Of a DNA stretch of 64,000 bases, positions 49,566 through 59,839 are shown piece after piece. This stretch comes from Polyangiaceae bacterium (GTDB lineage Bacteria; Myxococcota_A; Polyangia; Polyangiales; Polyangiaceae): positions 1 to 64,000 of the forward strand of contig JAICTZ010000012.1 of NCBI GenBank assembly GCA_025936115.1, read 5' to 3'. Position 1 is the stretch's first letter; each line of letters opens with the position of its first letter. A program made the position numbers and the translations under genes. The notes beneath the pieces were generated by a model. It ran no database searches, was not told the origin of the DNA, and was given only the letters and a program-made list of their open reading frames with translations.

Positions 49566-51166
49566 GGCCGCTCGGGTGAACGGGTTCGGCGTTCGACGAT
49601 ATCGACGATCCACGGTGAGGCTGAGCCGGTACCGCTCGGCGTCGTCGTTGTCGGCGTCGTCGAAGGTGCGAGGACCGCGGGCGGCGGTGTCGTTGCACTC
49701 GCCGATGGTGCACTCGAGCGCAGAGCGACGCTGCTTGCGCTCGGTGAGCTCAGGACGATGGGACTTGGCTTCGACGTGGGCGCCTTCACGAAGCGTGGTG
49801 CTACGACGGGGGACCGTACTTGTTGAGAAGCCGAGTCTGATGCCGACGGCGCCGACGACGAAGGCGCCGGTGCCGTTGGCGCCGTCAACGGCGCGGGAAC
49901 GGACGTCGGCGAGGCGTGTAGCTCTGTGTTGACGGGTTGATTCGTCGTCGCGACCGGGCCGACGGGCAGGCGCGTCGTGACTGAGTCCGATGGTTTGACG
50001 ACTCCGTGGTCGCTGCTTGGAACGAATGCTCGATACCCAGCGACGCCGGCCCCGATCGCGACGGCAGCGAGTGGAATCGCGAAGCGCGCGCGCCCCCCGC
50101 GCCGTACCCTCGCTTCGGATGCCGCGCCGGCACTGGCCTCCGTCGCGGCGGGCGGGTGGCTGCTGGGCAGCCCCAGGGACTCCGTCGTCACGCCGGGGGC
50201 ATCGACGATGCGCACGATACGCGCGACGGTGCTGCGTGAGCGCTCGGGCGCGAGCGGTAATAGGTCTTTGGCGAGCTCCGCAACGTTCGGATAGCGCGCA
50301 GCCGGATCCTTCTGCAGGCAGCGCTCGACAATCGGAGCGAGCGCGCGCGGCGCATCACGACGCAGTTCCCCGATCGGCCGCGGGACGTCGCGCTTCACGC
50401 TTTCCCAAATCGCGATCAACGTCTTCCCGGTGAACGGCACTTCGCCGGTCACGAGCTCGTACATGATGACGCCGAGCGCCCAGATGTCGCTGCGTCGATC
50501 GACCTCCGCGGGAGTATCGAACTGCTCGGGCGGCATGTAGCGTGGCGAGCCCATGATCGCGTGCCGGCCCGTCATCGCGCCGTCGATGTTGAGGGATGTG
50601 AGCTTCGAGATGCCGAAATCGAGCACCTTGATGCTGGGCAAGCCGTCGGGACCGTAGATGCAGAAGAGATTCGACGGTTTGAGATCGCGGTGGACGATGC
50701 CGACTGCATGGCATTCGGCGAGCGCTTCGCATGCCTGGAGGACGAACTCGATCGCATCACGCACCGGCAGTTGCCTGTCCGTGCTCTCAAGCAACATCCG
50801 TTCCAGATCGCTGCCTTCGAGGTACTCCATCACCACGTAGGGAACGCCAGCTTCGGTGGTGGTGACGTCGATGATGCGAATGACGTGTTCGCTCTTCACG
50901 CGATTGGCGGCGCGCGCTTCTCGCCTGAATCTCGCGACGGCTTCGGGGTTTTCATGGCCCGACAACAAGAACTTGATGGCGACGCGCTCGTCGAGCTCGC
51001 GGTGTCGCGCGCAGACCACCACGCCGGCGCCACCGACGCCGAGCTCGCGCTCGATCGCGTATTTTTTCTGAAAATGGCCGTCCTCGAAGATGCCCGGGGG
51101 CACGCGAGTGCCGAAAAAATCAGCTTCGTCGGAAGGGGTGTCCAGCGGGTTGGACGTCGAAGACAT
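49562..51166 (-). CDS. Membrane Ser/Thr protein kinase
   Basis: A 534-residue Hanks-type kinase. The catalytic domain (residues about 36-300) has the glycine loop LGVGGAGVVVCA, lysine K65, HRDLKPSN with D161, DFGISK with D183, and GSPRYMPPEQ. A single membrane helix follows near 355-376, with a long Pro/Ser/Thr/Ala-rich extracytoplasmic tail (about 150 residues) that has no fold in view. It is downstream of the sigma-54 activator by 45 bases and overlaps the TPR gene by 4. It probably phosphorylates a partner in the same unit, but which one is unknown. Confidence 0.94.
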   Translation of the reverse strand: MSSTSNPLDTPSDEADFFGTRVPPGIFEDGHFQKKYAIERELGVGGAGVVVCARHRELDERVAIKFLLSGHENPEAVARFRREARAANRVKSEHVIRIIDVTTTEAGVPYVVMEYLEGSDLERMLLESTDRQLPVRDAIEFVLQACEALAECHAVGIVHRDLKPSNLFCIYGPDGLPSIKVLDFGISKLTSLNIDGAMTGRHAIMGSPRYMPPEQFDTPAEVDRRSDIWALGVIMYELVTGEVPFTGKTLIAIWESVKRDVPRPIGELRRDAPRALAPIVERCLQKDPAARYPNVAELAKDLLPLAPERSRSTVARIVRIVDAPGVTTESLGLPSSHPPAATEASAGAASEARVRRGGRARFAIPLAAVAIGAGVAGYRAFVPSSDHGVVKPSDSVTTRLPVGPVATTNQPVNTELHASPTSVPAPLTAPTAPAPSSSAPSASDSASQQVRSPVVAPRFVKAPTSKPSPIVLSSPSASSVALRSSAPSASATTPPPAVLAPSTTPTTTTPSGTGSASPWIVDIVERRTRSPERP

Positions 51167-51211
51167 TCAACAGCTCAGCGAAATCGAACGGTCGAGCGAG
51201 ACATCGGACCG

Positions 51212-52609
<1,398 letters not shown>

Positions 52610-52773
52610 CCTAGCCTAGTTAATCCGGCGCGGTCGTGTCGCCTCGCCAGGCTTGGGGTTCCGCGAATATCCAGCCAGTTGGACAGCTCGGCGTCGAGCT
52701 GGCTGGACACCCTCCAGCGAATTGGGCACTGGCTGCAGCCGGGCGTTTCGCCGCCGGGCGGCTCCGCGAACGC

Positions 52774-53505
52774 TCAAGCCGCAGGCGGCATGCGGGCTCG
52801 GTCGCAGGCGCTTGCCGCGATCAGGCGCGAGAGCACCTCCATGCGCCCGCGCGCCCGAAGCTTGACCTGGACGCTCGCGAGCTGATTGGCGACGGTTCGA
52901 ATGGAGGTTCGGCGAACTTGCGCGATCTCCGCGTTCGAGAGGCGGTCGAGCAGTAGGTCGGCGATGTGACGCTCGGCTCGTGAGAGCTGGCCCACGGCTG
53001 CCGCGGCCGGTCGTTCGGCGCTGACCACCCGGTGCTCGACACCCTCCCACACGAGCGACGACCAGCGGGCGTTCACCGTCTGATGGAGCTCCTGCGCGTG
53101 GGCGGCCATGAAGACGACCGCCGGGATACGGCGTACCTGACACAGTAGACCCATGGCACGTGCTCCTTGCATCGCACTCACGGCGACGCTTGACGCAGAG
53201 AGGTCGAGCTCGAGCGCGATGACCTTCTGTTGTTCGCCGCGCAGGATTCGTCGCAAGATCTCGATATTCCGCGCGTCGGAGGCGCGCCGCGAGGCCTCCA
53301 GGCGTGGGCGCAGGACGGCGCAGCAGCGGCCGTCGTGATTGAAGTGTTCGACGACCACCCACGTGCCGTGCGTCAGCTCGTCCCACAAGAGAGCGAGTGA
53401 CTCGTCGCTCGCGCACTGCTCTTGACTGGCAAGCGCCGCTCGAGCGAGCGCGTTCACCACTCGTTTGCAATCCTCACCGTCACCGGCCAGCTGATTTAGA
53501 CTCAT
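52774..53505 (-). CDS. LuxR-type regulator with two helix-turn-helix segments
   Basis: A 243-residue protein from the ATG at 53505 (MSLNQLAGDG). The C-terminal LuxR-type DNA-binding domain is at residues 174-229 (LSRAERHIADLLLDRLSNAEIAQVRRTSIRTVANQLASVQVKL). A second HTH-like block lies at 81-120 (EILRRILRGEQQKVIALELDLSASSVAVSAMQGARAMG). No autoinducer-binding or receiver domain is visible. It is the first gene of the minus-strand regulatory run; two palindromes stand in its upstream region. It ends 164 bases before the sigma-54 activator starts. Confidence 0.82.
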   Translation of the reverse strand: MSLNQLAGDGEDCKRVVNALARAALASQEQCASDESLALLWDELTHGTWVVVEHFNHDGRCCAVLRPRLEASRRASDARNIEILRRILRGEQQKVIALELDLSASSVAVSAMQGARAMGLLCQVRRIPAVVFMAAHAQELHQTVNARWSSLVWEGVEHRVVSAERPAAAAVGQLSRAERHIADLLLDRLSNAEIAQVRRTSIRTVANQLASVQVKLRARGRMEVLSRLIAASACDRARMPPAA

Positions 53506-53539
53506 CGTTCCGACCTTCCACGCCGATCGGCGCGATTCT

Positions 53540-53556
53540 GTGAGTCTCGGACTCAC
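53540..53556. promoter_or_regulatory. Perfect palindrome next to the LuxR-like gene
   Basis: gtgagtc-N3-gactcac: two 7-base arms, 35 bases upstream of the LuxR-like start. It could be an autoregulatory operator. Confidence 0.45.
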
Positions 53557-53606
53557 TGGAACGACTCTTCAGCAACGGATGTGCCACGCCGCGACCACCC
53601 TCTACG

Positions 53607-53622
53607 TGTGATCTACTTCACA
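53607..53622. promoter_or_regulatory. CRP-type palindrome (tgtga-N6-tcaca)
   Basis: tgtgatctacttcaca is a perfect match to the textbook CRP/FNR-superfamily half-sites with the 6-base spacer, about 102 bases upstream of the LuxR-like start. No CRP-family gene is in the window, so the binding protein is inferred from the motif alone. Confidence 0.5.
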
Positions 53623-53763
53623 AAAAGCGGACAAAGCTGTCTGCGTCTCTAGACACCCGCATTCGCGACGCCCAGCGCTCTGAACACGCGCGTTCATGCG
53701 CGCGCACGTTCCGCGGCCGACTTCCGCGTTACGGCGACTGATTATGCGGCGACGCAGCGCCGC

Positions 53764-55389
53764 TCACCCGAGGTTCGGTACGCTCACGCCCGCTTGCTGC
53801 AAGACCGTCGTCAGCGTCGCACGGTCGTAGCTCTTCGAGAGGGCTTCCTCGGCGCTGACGACGCCGTCTTTGACCAGCTTGAGCAGCGAGTCGTTCATGA
53901 GCGCCATCCCGAGTTTGCGCCCGGTCTGCATGATCGACGGAATTTGGAAGATCTTCGACTCACGGATCAGGTTCGCGATGGCCGGGACGGCGAACATGAC
54001 TTCGAGCGCGGCCACGCGACCGCCGCCGACCTTCTTGCACAGCATCTGCGAAATCACGCCTTTTAGGCTGCTCGAGAGCATGACGCGGATCTGATTTTGC
54101 TGCTCGGGCGGGTACTGATCGATGATGCGATCGATGGTGGAGGGGGCGGACGAGGTGTGCAGGGTGCCGAAGACGAGGTGGCCTGTCTCGGCCGTTTCGA
54201 TGGCGATCGAGACGGTCTCGAGATCGCGCATTTCGCCGAGTAGCACGATGTCGGGATCCTCGCGCAGCGCGGCGCGCAGGGCGCGTTTGAATGAGTCGGT
54301 GTGTTCGCCCACTTGGCGCTGGTTGATGAGGCACTTCTTGTTCGGGTGGACGAACTCGATCGGATCTTCGATCGTGATGACGTGGGCGCTGCGCGTGCGG
54401 TTGATGTAATCGATGAGCGCCGCGAGCGTCGTCGATTTGCCCGAGCCCGTGGGACCGGTCACGAGCACGAGTCCTTTCGGTAAGTGACAGAGCGTGAGCA
54501 AATCCTTCGGCAAGCCGAGGTCGTCGACCGTCAGGATTTTGCTCGGGATCACGCGGAAAACCGCGCCCATGCCCCGCAGATCGACGAAGATGTTCACGCG
54601 AAAGCGCGCCCGTCCCGGCAGCTCGTACGCGAAATCGGCGTCGTGCGTACGCTCGAATTCCTCGCGATTTCGCTCGGGCACGATGGGCATCAGCAAGCGC
54701 TGCATGCTCTCGTTCGAAAACGCGCTCTCGCCGGCGATCTGCACCATCTCGCCGTCGACGCGCAGGAGTGGCGGCGACGTCGTCGAGACGTGCAAATCCG
54801 ACGCCTTTCTTTCGAGCATGAGCCCGAGCAGGCGATCGATCGCAGCCGTCGGCGTGCTCGCGTCGTCGACGCTCGGCCGCGGCGACGACGTGCTCGCGCT
54901 GCGCGGCTCCTCGGCGAGCGGGATCGCACCGGAGTTCATGGGTCCACGTTCGACGAGCGGCGGCTCCGGCAGACGCGCTTCCGGCGTGCGCGCTTCCGGC
55001 ATGCGCGGCTCCGGCGGTGCCGGGCGCTGGGGCGGCATGACGCGCGGCTCCGCCTGAGCGCTTCCGCCCGTGGTCTGAGCGCGCTCGAGGCCGAACGTCA
55101 CGTGCGGGACGCCCGCCTTGACCTCGGCGCGCGCGCGGACGGTGCCGCGTCCCTCGAGCTCGAAGTCCCACTCGGCGACGCCGAGTCCCAGCATGCGCCG
55201 CACGGCGGGCGTCAGGATGGGTGCAATCAACTGCTCGATGCCGTCGGCCGTCCAGCTATCGCCGCGCACCTCGCTGTCTCCTTGCGGCAGCGAAACGACC
55301 GTGCGCCGCCCGGGCGCGACGCGGACTTCTTTGGCGCCAACCTGAAGGGCGCGCTTCAAGAGATCGGTGAGATCGAACGGTCCCGGCAT
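53764..55389 (-). CDS. PilT-type ATPase with extra N-terminal domain
   Basis: A 541-residue type IV pilus retraction-type ATPase. The PilT core begins near residue 183 (AAIDRLLGLMLERKASDLHV) and contains Walker A GPTGSGKS (312-319), the Asp box (VITIEDPIEF), Walker B (DIVLLGEMRD), the His box (TGHLVFGTLHT) and the C-terminal AIANLIRE. Unlike ordinary PilT (about 345-370 residues), it has about 105 N-terminal residues that resemble a second copy of the PilT N-domain (FDLTDLLKRALQVGAKEVRV) and a Pro/Glu-rich linker of about 75 residues. No other pil gene is near. The role may be motility or secretion. Confidence 0.92.
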   Translation of the reverse strand: MPGPFDLTDLLKRALQVGAKEVRVAPGRRTVVSLPQGDSEVRGDSWTADGIEQLIAPILTPAVRRMLGLGVAEWDFELEGRGTVRARAEVKAGVPHVTFGLERAQTTGGSAQAEPRVMPPQRPAPPEPRMPEARTPEARLPEPPLVERGPMNSGAIPLAEEPRSASTSSPRPSVDDASTPTAAIDRLLGLMLERKASDLHVSTTSPPLLRVDGEMVQIAGESAFSNESMQRLLMPIVPERNREEFERTHDADFAYELPGRARFRVNIFVDLRGMGAVFRVIPSKILTVDDLGLPKDLLTLCHLPKGLVLVTGPTGSGKSTTLAALIDYINRTRSAHVITIEDPIEFVHPNKKCLINQRQVGEHTDSFKRALRAALREDPDIVLLGEMRDLETVSIAIETAETGHLVFGTLHTSSAPSTIDRIIDQYPPEQQNQIRVMLSSSLKGVISQMLCKKVGGGRVAALEVMFAVPAIANLIRESKIFQIPSIMQTGRKLGMALMNDSLLKLVKDGVVSAEEALSKSYDRATLTTVLQQAGVSVPNLG

Positions 55390-55437
55390 GGCGGCAGCAT
55401 AGCGGGATCAGCCTAATTCGCGGTCGCTTTCTGGGTG

Positions 55438-56955
55438 TCAGGGCCTCACATACACCACCGTACCTCGGTCCTTGTTGATGACGCTGTGCCAAGCGGGCGG
55501 CACTTCGGGATCGGTCCATTCGAAGAGCCAGGCGGCGTCGGCGGGCGCGAGGTTCACGCAGCCGTGACTGCGCACCTTGCCGAACTCGTCGTGCCAGTAG
55601 GTGCCGTGGAGGGCGTACCCTTTGTGGAAATACTGCACGAAGGGCACGTCGTGCAGGTTGAAAGAGTCGGAGCGATCCTCGTCGCCGTCCATCGTCGAGC
55701 TCACGTCTTTTTGGTAGATCATGAACGTCCCGCGCACGGTCGAGTTCGTGGTCTCCGGATCCATCAGGCCGTCGCGCCCCGTGCTGACGAGCGTCACGTA
55801 CACGGCGCGCCGCCCCACGTAGGCGACCAGGGCTTGCTGTTTGATCGACACGTCGACCCACTTGCGATCGCCCGTCGCGAAGCTCGGGAACGTGGTGCGC
55901 GGCTCGATCACGCGCAGCGCCGATTCGGGCACGAACGAGCCGTCACGCGCTTCGAGCACGCCGCCCGGCCGCTTTTTGCCCGTGAGCGCCACCGCCTCGC
56001 GGTAGCCGAGCGCCGCCGACGGATAGAGACGCCCGTCCGCGTGCAGCGCGTAACGCTGCGCGTAGCGCGGCATCGAAAAGCCGACCGGCAGGTCCTCGCC
56101 CTCCGCGAGCGCGATACCGTGGAAGCTGCTCGGCACGACGGGCTTGGTGCGGTCGAGCGCGATGATATCTAGCTCGGTCGTGAGTCCGAAGCGCCGCCCC
56201 TCCCAATCGAACGTTTGCGAAATAGCGAAGCCGCTGTCGACGCTCGCGTTGCCCGCGTGATACGCGAAGCGTAGCGGTTGCTTCACGCCGAACGGCTTTT
56301 TGAGCTTTTCGCCGTGCGCGAGAAACGGCGGGGGTTCGCCGCCGGCAAAGAGCGCCTCGACACCGAGATTCTTGAGCTTCTCCTTCAGAATCGCGCCGCG
56401 GCCGGCCACGTCCGTTTGTTCGGATTCGCGCATCTCACGCGCTGACGGGAGCCGAAAGTAGAGGAGCGGCGCCGGATCGGCCGAGAGCGCGTAGGCGTAC
56501 GGAAAATGATCACCGCGCACCGCGCGCTTGGCCGATGCGACGGCGACGGGATTTTCGAGGTCGAGCGTGGCGCCCAGGCCGAGACAGACGAAGCCGCGGG
56601 GATTCACGCGGTACCAGCCGCCTTCGCAGCCGTCGTTTTTGATCGGCGGCCCGCGCACGTCGACCACGGCGCCGGCACGCAAGTAGCCGTAGCGCGAGCG
56701 CTTGGGCCCCACGTCCGTATAAATCCACGTGCGCCACGCGATGCTCGCCGCACGCTCGCCCGTGGGGGCAAACGGAAGGTTGTCCTCGAGCGAGCCCGGC
56801 TCGGTGGTATGCGGGGTGGCCGTCGGATGTTCGTCCCGCGCCGCGGCCTGCGCGACGCTCACGGTGACCGTGCGCGGCTGTGTCTCGGCGCCGGGCGGTT
56901 CGGCACGCGCGCACGCCGCGAGCCCGAGCGACATGATCAGCGACAAACCGCGCAT
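55438..56955 (-). CDS. L,D-transpeptidase (YkuD) lipoprotein
   Basis: A lipoprotein of about 505 residues (start at 56955, lipobox SLGLAAC). The YkuD domain is near the C-terminus (WVDVSIKQQALVAYVG through VNLAPADAAWLFEW). The catalytic Cys and His are in LHGTYWHDEFG and SHGCVNL, the classical H-x(n)-SHGC signature. It probably cross-links peptidoglycan or attaches proteins to it. The N-terminal 300 residues (ERAASIAWRTWIYTD, GFVCLGLGATLDLEN) have an SH3-like look. It faces the Nudix gene across 125 bases. Confidence 0.92.
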   Translation of the reverse strand: MRGLSLIMSLGLAACARAEPPGAETQPRTVTVSVAQAAARDEHPTATPHTTEPGSLEDNLPFAPTGERAASIAWRTWIYTDVGPKRSRYGYLRAGAVVDVRGPPIKNDGCEGGWYRVNPRGFVCLGLGATLDLENPVAVASAKRAVRGDHFPYAYALSADPAPLLYFRLPSAREMRESEQTDVAGRGAILKEKLKNLGVEALFAGGEPPPFLAHGEKLKKPFGVKQPLRFAYHAGNASVDSGFAISQTFDWEGRRFGLTTELDIIALDRTKPVVPSSFHGIALAEGEDLPVGFSMPRYAQRYALHADGRLYPSAALGYREAVALTGKKRPGGVLEARDGSFVPESALRVIEPRTTFPSFATGDRKWVDVSIKQQALVAYVGRRAVYVTLVSTGRDGLMDPETTNSTVRGTFMIYQKDVSSTMDGDEDRSDSFNLHDVPFVQYFHKGYALHGTYWHDEFGKVRSHGCVNLAPADAAWLFEWTDPEVPPAWHSVINKDRGTVVYVRP

Positions 56956-57080
56956 TCTTCGAGGAGCGGCGCGCGCGCGCCGGTGCGTGAGACCCGACCG
57001 CATAGCATGGCCGCGGACGAGGCGGCCCGTGCGTTGCTGCGTGCGTCGAGGGAAACGCGACAGGCGCTCGAGAACGCGGC

Positions 57081-57557
57081 ATGCTCGGTTCCGTGAGAAT
57101 TCCGCTTGCCCTGTTTCGCTTGACGAAAGAAGTCGCGCGGCACGTCCTACGGCGACCCGTCGTAGGCATCTGTGCGGCCGCGCGGACGGTGGACGGCCGC
57201 TACGTGCTCGTGCGCCGTAGCGATACGGGCGGTTGGGCCCTGCCGGGCGGCACGCTCGAATGGGGCGAGACGCTCCGCACGGCGCTTGCCCGCGAGCTCA
57301 CCGAGGAGACCGGCGGGACACTGCTCGAGCTCGGACGGCTGATCGGCGTGTATTCGGATCCCGAGCGCGACGCGCGGTTTCACGCCGTCACCATCGTCGT
57401 CGAAGCGCGCATGGATTTGACGCTGGCCAAAGCGCAAAATCCGCTCGAGATCTTGGAAGTGCGCGCGTTTGCCGAGTCCGAGCTCCCGCGCGAGCTTTCC
57501 TACCGCATGACGGACATGCTCGACGCAGCGCGCACCGGACGCACCGTATGGGAGTGA
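57081..57557 (+). CDS. Nudix hydrolase
   Basis: A 158-residue Nudix protein that hydrolyses nucleoside diphosphate derivatives. The Nudix box is intact (GGTLEWGETLRTALARELTEETG matches Gx5Ex7REUxEExGU). It begins MLGSVRIPLALFRL, with no obvious signal. The substrate is not determined. The next gene starts 3 bases after its stop, suggesting a joint transcript. Confidence 0.93.
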   Translation: MLGSVRIPLALFRLTKEVARHVLRRPVVGICAAARTVDGRYVLVRRSDTGGWALPGGTLEWGETLRTALARELTEETGGTLLELGRLIGVYSDPERDARFHAVTIVVEARMDLTLAKAQNPLEILEVRAFAESELPRELSYRMTDMLDAARTGRTVWE

Positions 57558-57559
57558 CC

Positions 57560-58666
57560 ATGCCGACATTTCGTCGCTCCGGAGCGCGAGTCCCGCGTGG
57601 CGTTGCCGCCGTCGTGGCGCTGTTTTTCGGCGCCGGCTGCGGCGCGTTCGGTGGGGTGCGCGTCGAGACGGTCGAACACAGCGAGCAGAAACCGTCGAAC
57701 GTCGCGGTATTCGTGAGCGTCACCGATCACGGCGAGCCGGTCACCGAGCTCGAGGCGAAGAGCTTCCGCATCTACGAGGACGGCCAAGAGCTCTCGCCGC
57801 AGCTCATCGAGCGGACGCTGTTGCCGCGTGAGACCGTGACCGCCGAGCGGGTGCTCTTGCTCGTCGATTTGAGCGGCAATCCGAACGCGGCCCAGCGTGA
57901 CGACTACGTCGCGGCCGTCGAGGCTTTCGTGCGCAAGCTCACGCCCTCGGTCGCGGTGTCGGTGCGCGCCTTCGACGGTAGTCCCGGGCTCAAAGCGGTG
58001 GGCGACTACGCTCGCGGCACGCAAACACCGAGCGCCGCCCCGCTCACGAAGCTCACGAGCCGCGATGCGTCGCGCGATCTGAACGGAGCTATCGTCGCGG
58101 GGCTCGCCGAGCTCGATCGGGACGTACAAAACGACAAAAAGCCGATCCACGTCGAGACGCTGGTCGTGTTCGCGCGCGGCGCCGATCTCGCGGGACGCAC
58201 CGACGCGTCCAAGCTCGACGAGGCGCTCGACGCGACGAAACACGACGTGCTCGCCGTCGGTCTCGGCGAGGACACGCCGTACCTCGGCTTCGCGCGCGGC
58301 GGTGTGGTTCACGCGCAAAGTGCCGACACGCTCCCGATCGCTTTCGAAGAAGCGGGCTCGCGCGTCGCGGCCTTGCACGCGAAATTCTACTTACTCGCGT
58401 ACTGCTCGCCGGCTCGGGCGGGTCATCGCAGCGTGCGGCTCGAGGTCACGCGCATCGACAAGGACGGTAAGGAGCACACGGGCGACACCGAGCTCGAAAT
58501 CGACGCGACCGGCTTCGGCCCCGGCTGCCGCGTCGACACGACGCCGCGCTTCGAGCACCCGGCGGACGGCGAAAAACACGGCATCGCCGCGCGCGTGAAC
58601 CAAGCGCCCGCGACGGACCCCGACGCAGTCGTGCCGCCCCCCTCGAGCGGCGACTACGCCAAGTGA
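57560..58666 (+). CDS. VWA-like lipoprotein
   Basis: A 368-residue lipoprotein (lipobox FFGAGC). The part after residue 35 (NVAVFVSVTDHGEPVTELEAKSFRIYEDG) resembles an Ig-like/VWFA-type N-domain. The segment RVLLLVDLSGNPNA is a MIDAS-like start (DxSxN in place of DxSxS), and VVFARGADLAGRTD fits the later part of a VWA fold. The ATG at 57560 has GGGAG 5 bases upstream. It follows the Nudix gene and overlaps the next gene as GTGA. Function unknown. Confidence 0.8.
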   Translation: MPTFRRSGARVPRGVAAVVALFFGAGCGAFGGVRVETVEHSEQKPSNVAVFVSVTDHGEPVTELEAKSFRIYEDGQELSPQLIERTLLPRETVTAERVLLLVDLSGNPNAAQRDDYVAAVEAFVRKLTPSVAVSVRAFDGSPGLKAVGDYARGTQTPSAAPLTKLTSRDASRDLNGAIVAGLAELDRDVQNDKKPIHVETLVVFARGADLAGRTDASKLDEALDATKHDVLAVGLGEDTPYLGFARGGVVHAQSADTLPIAFEEAGSRVAALHAKFYLLAYCSPARAGHRSVRLEVTRIDKDGKEHTGDTELEIDATGFGPGCRVDTTPRFEHPADGEKHGIAARVNQAPATDPDAVVPPPSSGDYAK

Positions 58667-59022
58667 CGGCGCCGCCCGGCCCCAGCGAGCGCGTGGAGCT
58701 CGTGGAAGAGGAGTCGGTCGCTCCAGGCGGAGCGGTCATGGTGACTTGGCTCGTGCAGCACAACGACGGCTGGGTGCGTGCGCGGAGTCACCCCGCCGCA
58801 CAGAGCGAGCCTCTCGAGCGGGGCAGCCGCGTCGTGTGGCGAACGCGTGTCACGTTGTCGTTACCTCGCGGTACGGCCCTCGAGCGGGTCGAAAGCCGGC
58901 CCGCTCCGAACCAGCGCACGGCCCTCGATTACCTCACGGGCAGCGCCCGCGGCGCGAGCCGTCGGACCACCCGCCGCTCGTACGTCGTCGGGCCGGGCGG
59001 CGCGCTCTTGCCTGCGTCCTAG
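58663..59022 (+). CDS. Hypothetical protein coupled to the VWA-like lipoprotein
   Basis: A 119-residue protein starting with GTG at 58663, which overlaps the preceding stop (GTGA). It has no signal, membrane segment or motif I recognise. The strands GGAVMVTWLVQHNDGWVRARSH and RVVWRTRVTLSLPRGT suggest a small beta-sandwich. The C-terminus is rich in Arg and Ser. Position implies a partner of the VWA-like lipoprotein. Confidence 0.6.
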   Translation: MTAPPGPSERVELVEEESVAPGGAVMVTWLVQHNDGWVRARSHPAAQSEPLERGSRVVWRTRVTLSLPRGTALERVESRPAPNQRTALDYLTGSARGASRRTTRRSYVVGPGGALLPAS

Positions 59023-59131
59023 GCCCGGGCGCGATCGGCTTGCCGTCCTATTTGGAGTTTGGTGTAGTCCCGGCGTCGTTCGAGTGGTGTTCCGGGGCCC
59101 GAGCCGCCCGGAGGTCGGTTGAAAGGAATTG

Positions 59132-59347
59132 ATGGTGCCTATCGACAGCGAGCTTCTGAAGAGTGAACGCGACCGACTCCGCGACGCGCTGCGTGAGACG
59201 GAAGCTCAAGTGCGCAAAGTGGAGGCGGATCTCAAGAGCCTGCGCCAGCGCGAGATCCAGACCAAGCGCGAGATCGAAGCGCTCTCGACGCTGATCGAGA
59301 TCAAGGATCACCGCGAGGTGAAAGCCGAGGGCAGCGCCGGCGCCTAG
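59132..59347 (+). CDS. Small coiled-coil protein
   Basis: A 71-residue protein, almost entirely a charged coiled coil (residues 7-60, with heptads such as LRDALRETEAQVRKVEADLKSL). The ATG at 59132 follows AAGGA with a spacing of about 6. No family is recognised. It is convergent with the EVE gene, which ends 14 bases away. Confidence 0.7.
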   Translation: MVPIDSELLKSERDRLRDALRETEAQVRKVEADLKSLRQREIQTKREIEALSTLIEIKDHREVKAEGSAGA

Positions 59348-59360
59348 GTTGGGGCAGGGC

Positions 59361-59777
59361 TCAGAGCTTGGTCTTGCCGAGCTCGAGCACGCGCTTGAAC
59401 TCGGCCGGCGTGACCGGGACGACCGACAAGCGCGAGCGACGCAGCAGCTGCATGTCCGCGAGCTTCTTGTCCTCGCGGATCGTCGCGAGCGACACGGGCG
59501 TGGTGAGCGCTTTGACGGGCGCGATGTCGACCACCGACCAGTCGCCGTCTTCGGCGGTCGGATCGGGGTAGGCCTCGCGCACGACCTTGGCGACGCCGAC
59601 GATCTCTTTGCCTTCGTTCGAGTGGTAATAAAGCAAGAGATCACCCGCCTTCATGGCGCGCAGGTTGTTGCGCGCCTCGAAGTTACGGACGCCGTCCCAG
59701 GTCGCGCGTTTGTCGGCGACGAGCTTGTCGAACGCGTACTTGTAGGGCTCGCTCTTGACCAAGAAGTGGCCGGGCAT
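59361..59777 (-). CDS. EVE-domain protein
   Basis: A 138-residue EVE-domain protein. It opens MPGHFLVKSEPYKYAFDKLV and continues TWDGVRNFEARNNLRAMKAGDLLLYYHSN, the standard family pattern. The fold belongs to the PUA superfamily and binds modified bases in nucleic acids. Length is typical. It stands alone between the coiled-coil gene and the exonuclease/phosphatase-family gene; a restriction partner is not seen. Confidence 0.93.
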   Translation of the reverse strand: MPGHFLVKSEPYKYAFDKLVADKRATWDGVRNFEARNNLRAMKAGDLLLYYHSNEGKEIVGVAKVVREAYPDPTAEDGDWSVVDIAPVKALTTPVSLATIREDKKLADMQLLRRSRLSVVPVTPAEFKRVLELGKTKL

Positions 59778-59839
59778 GCGCGGGAGCGTAGCCGAGGCCG
59801 CGGACGAGTTGCACGGGCGAGAAACCAAGGGCTGGACGG

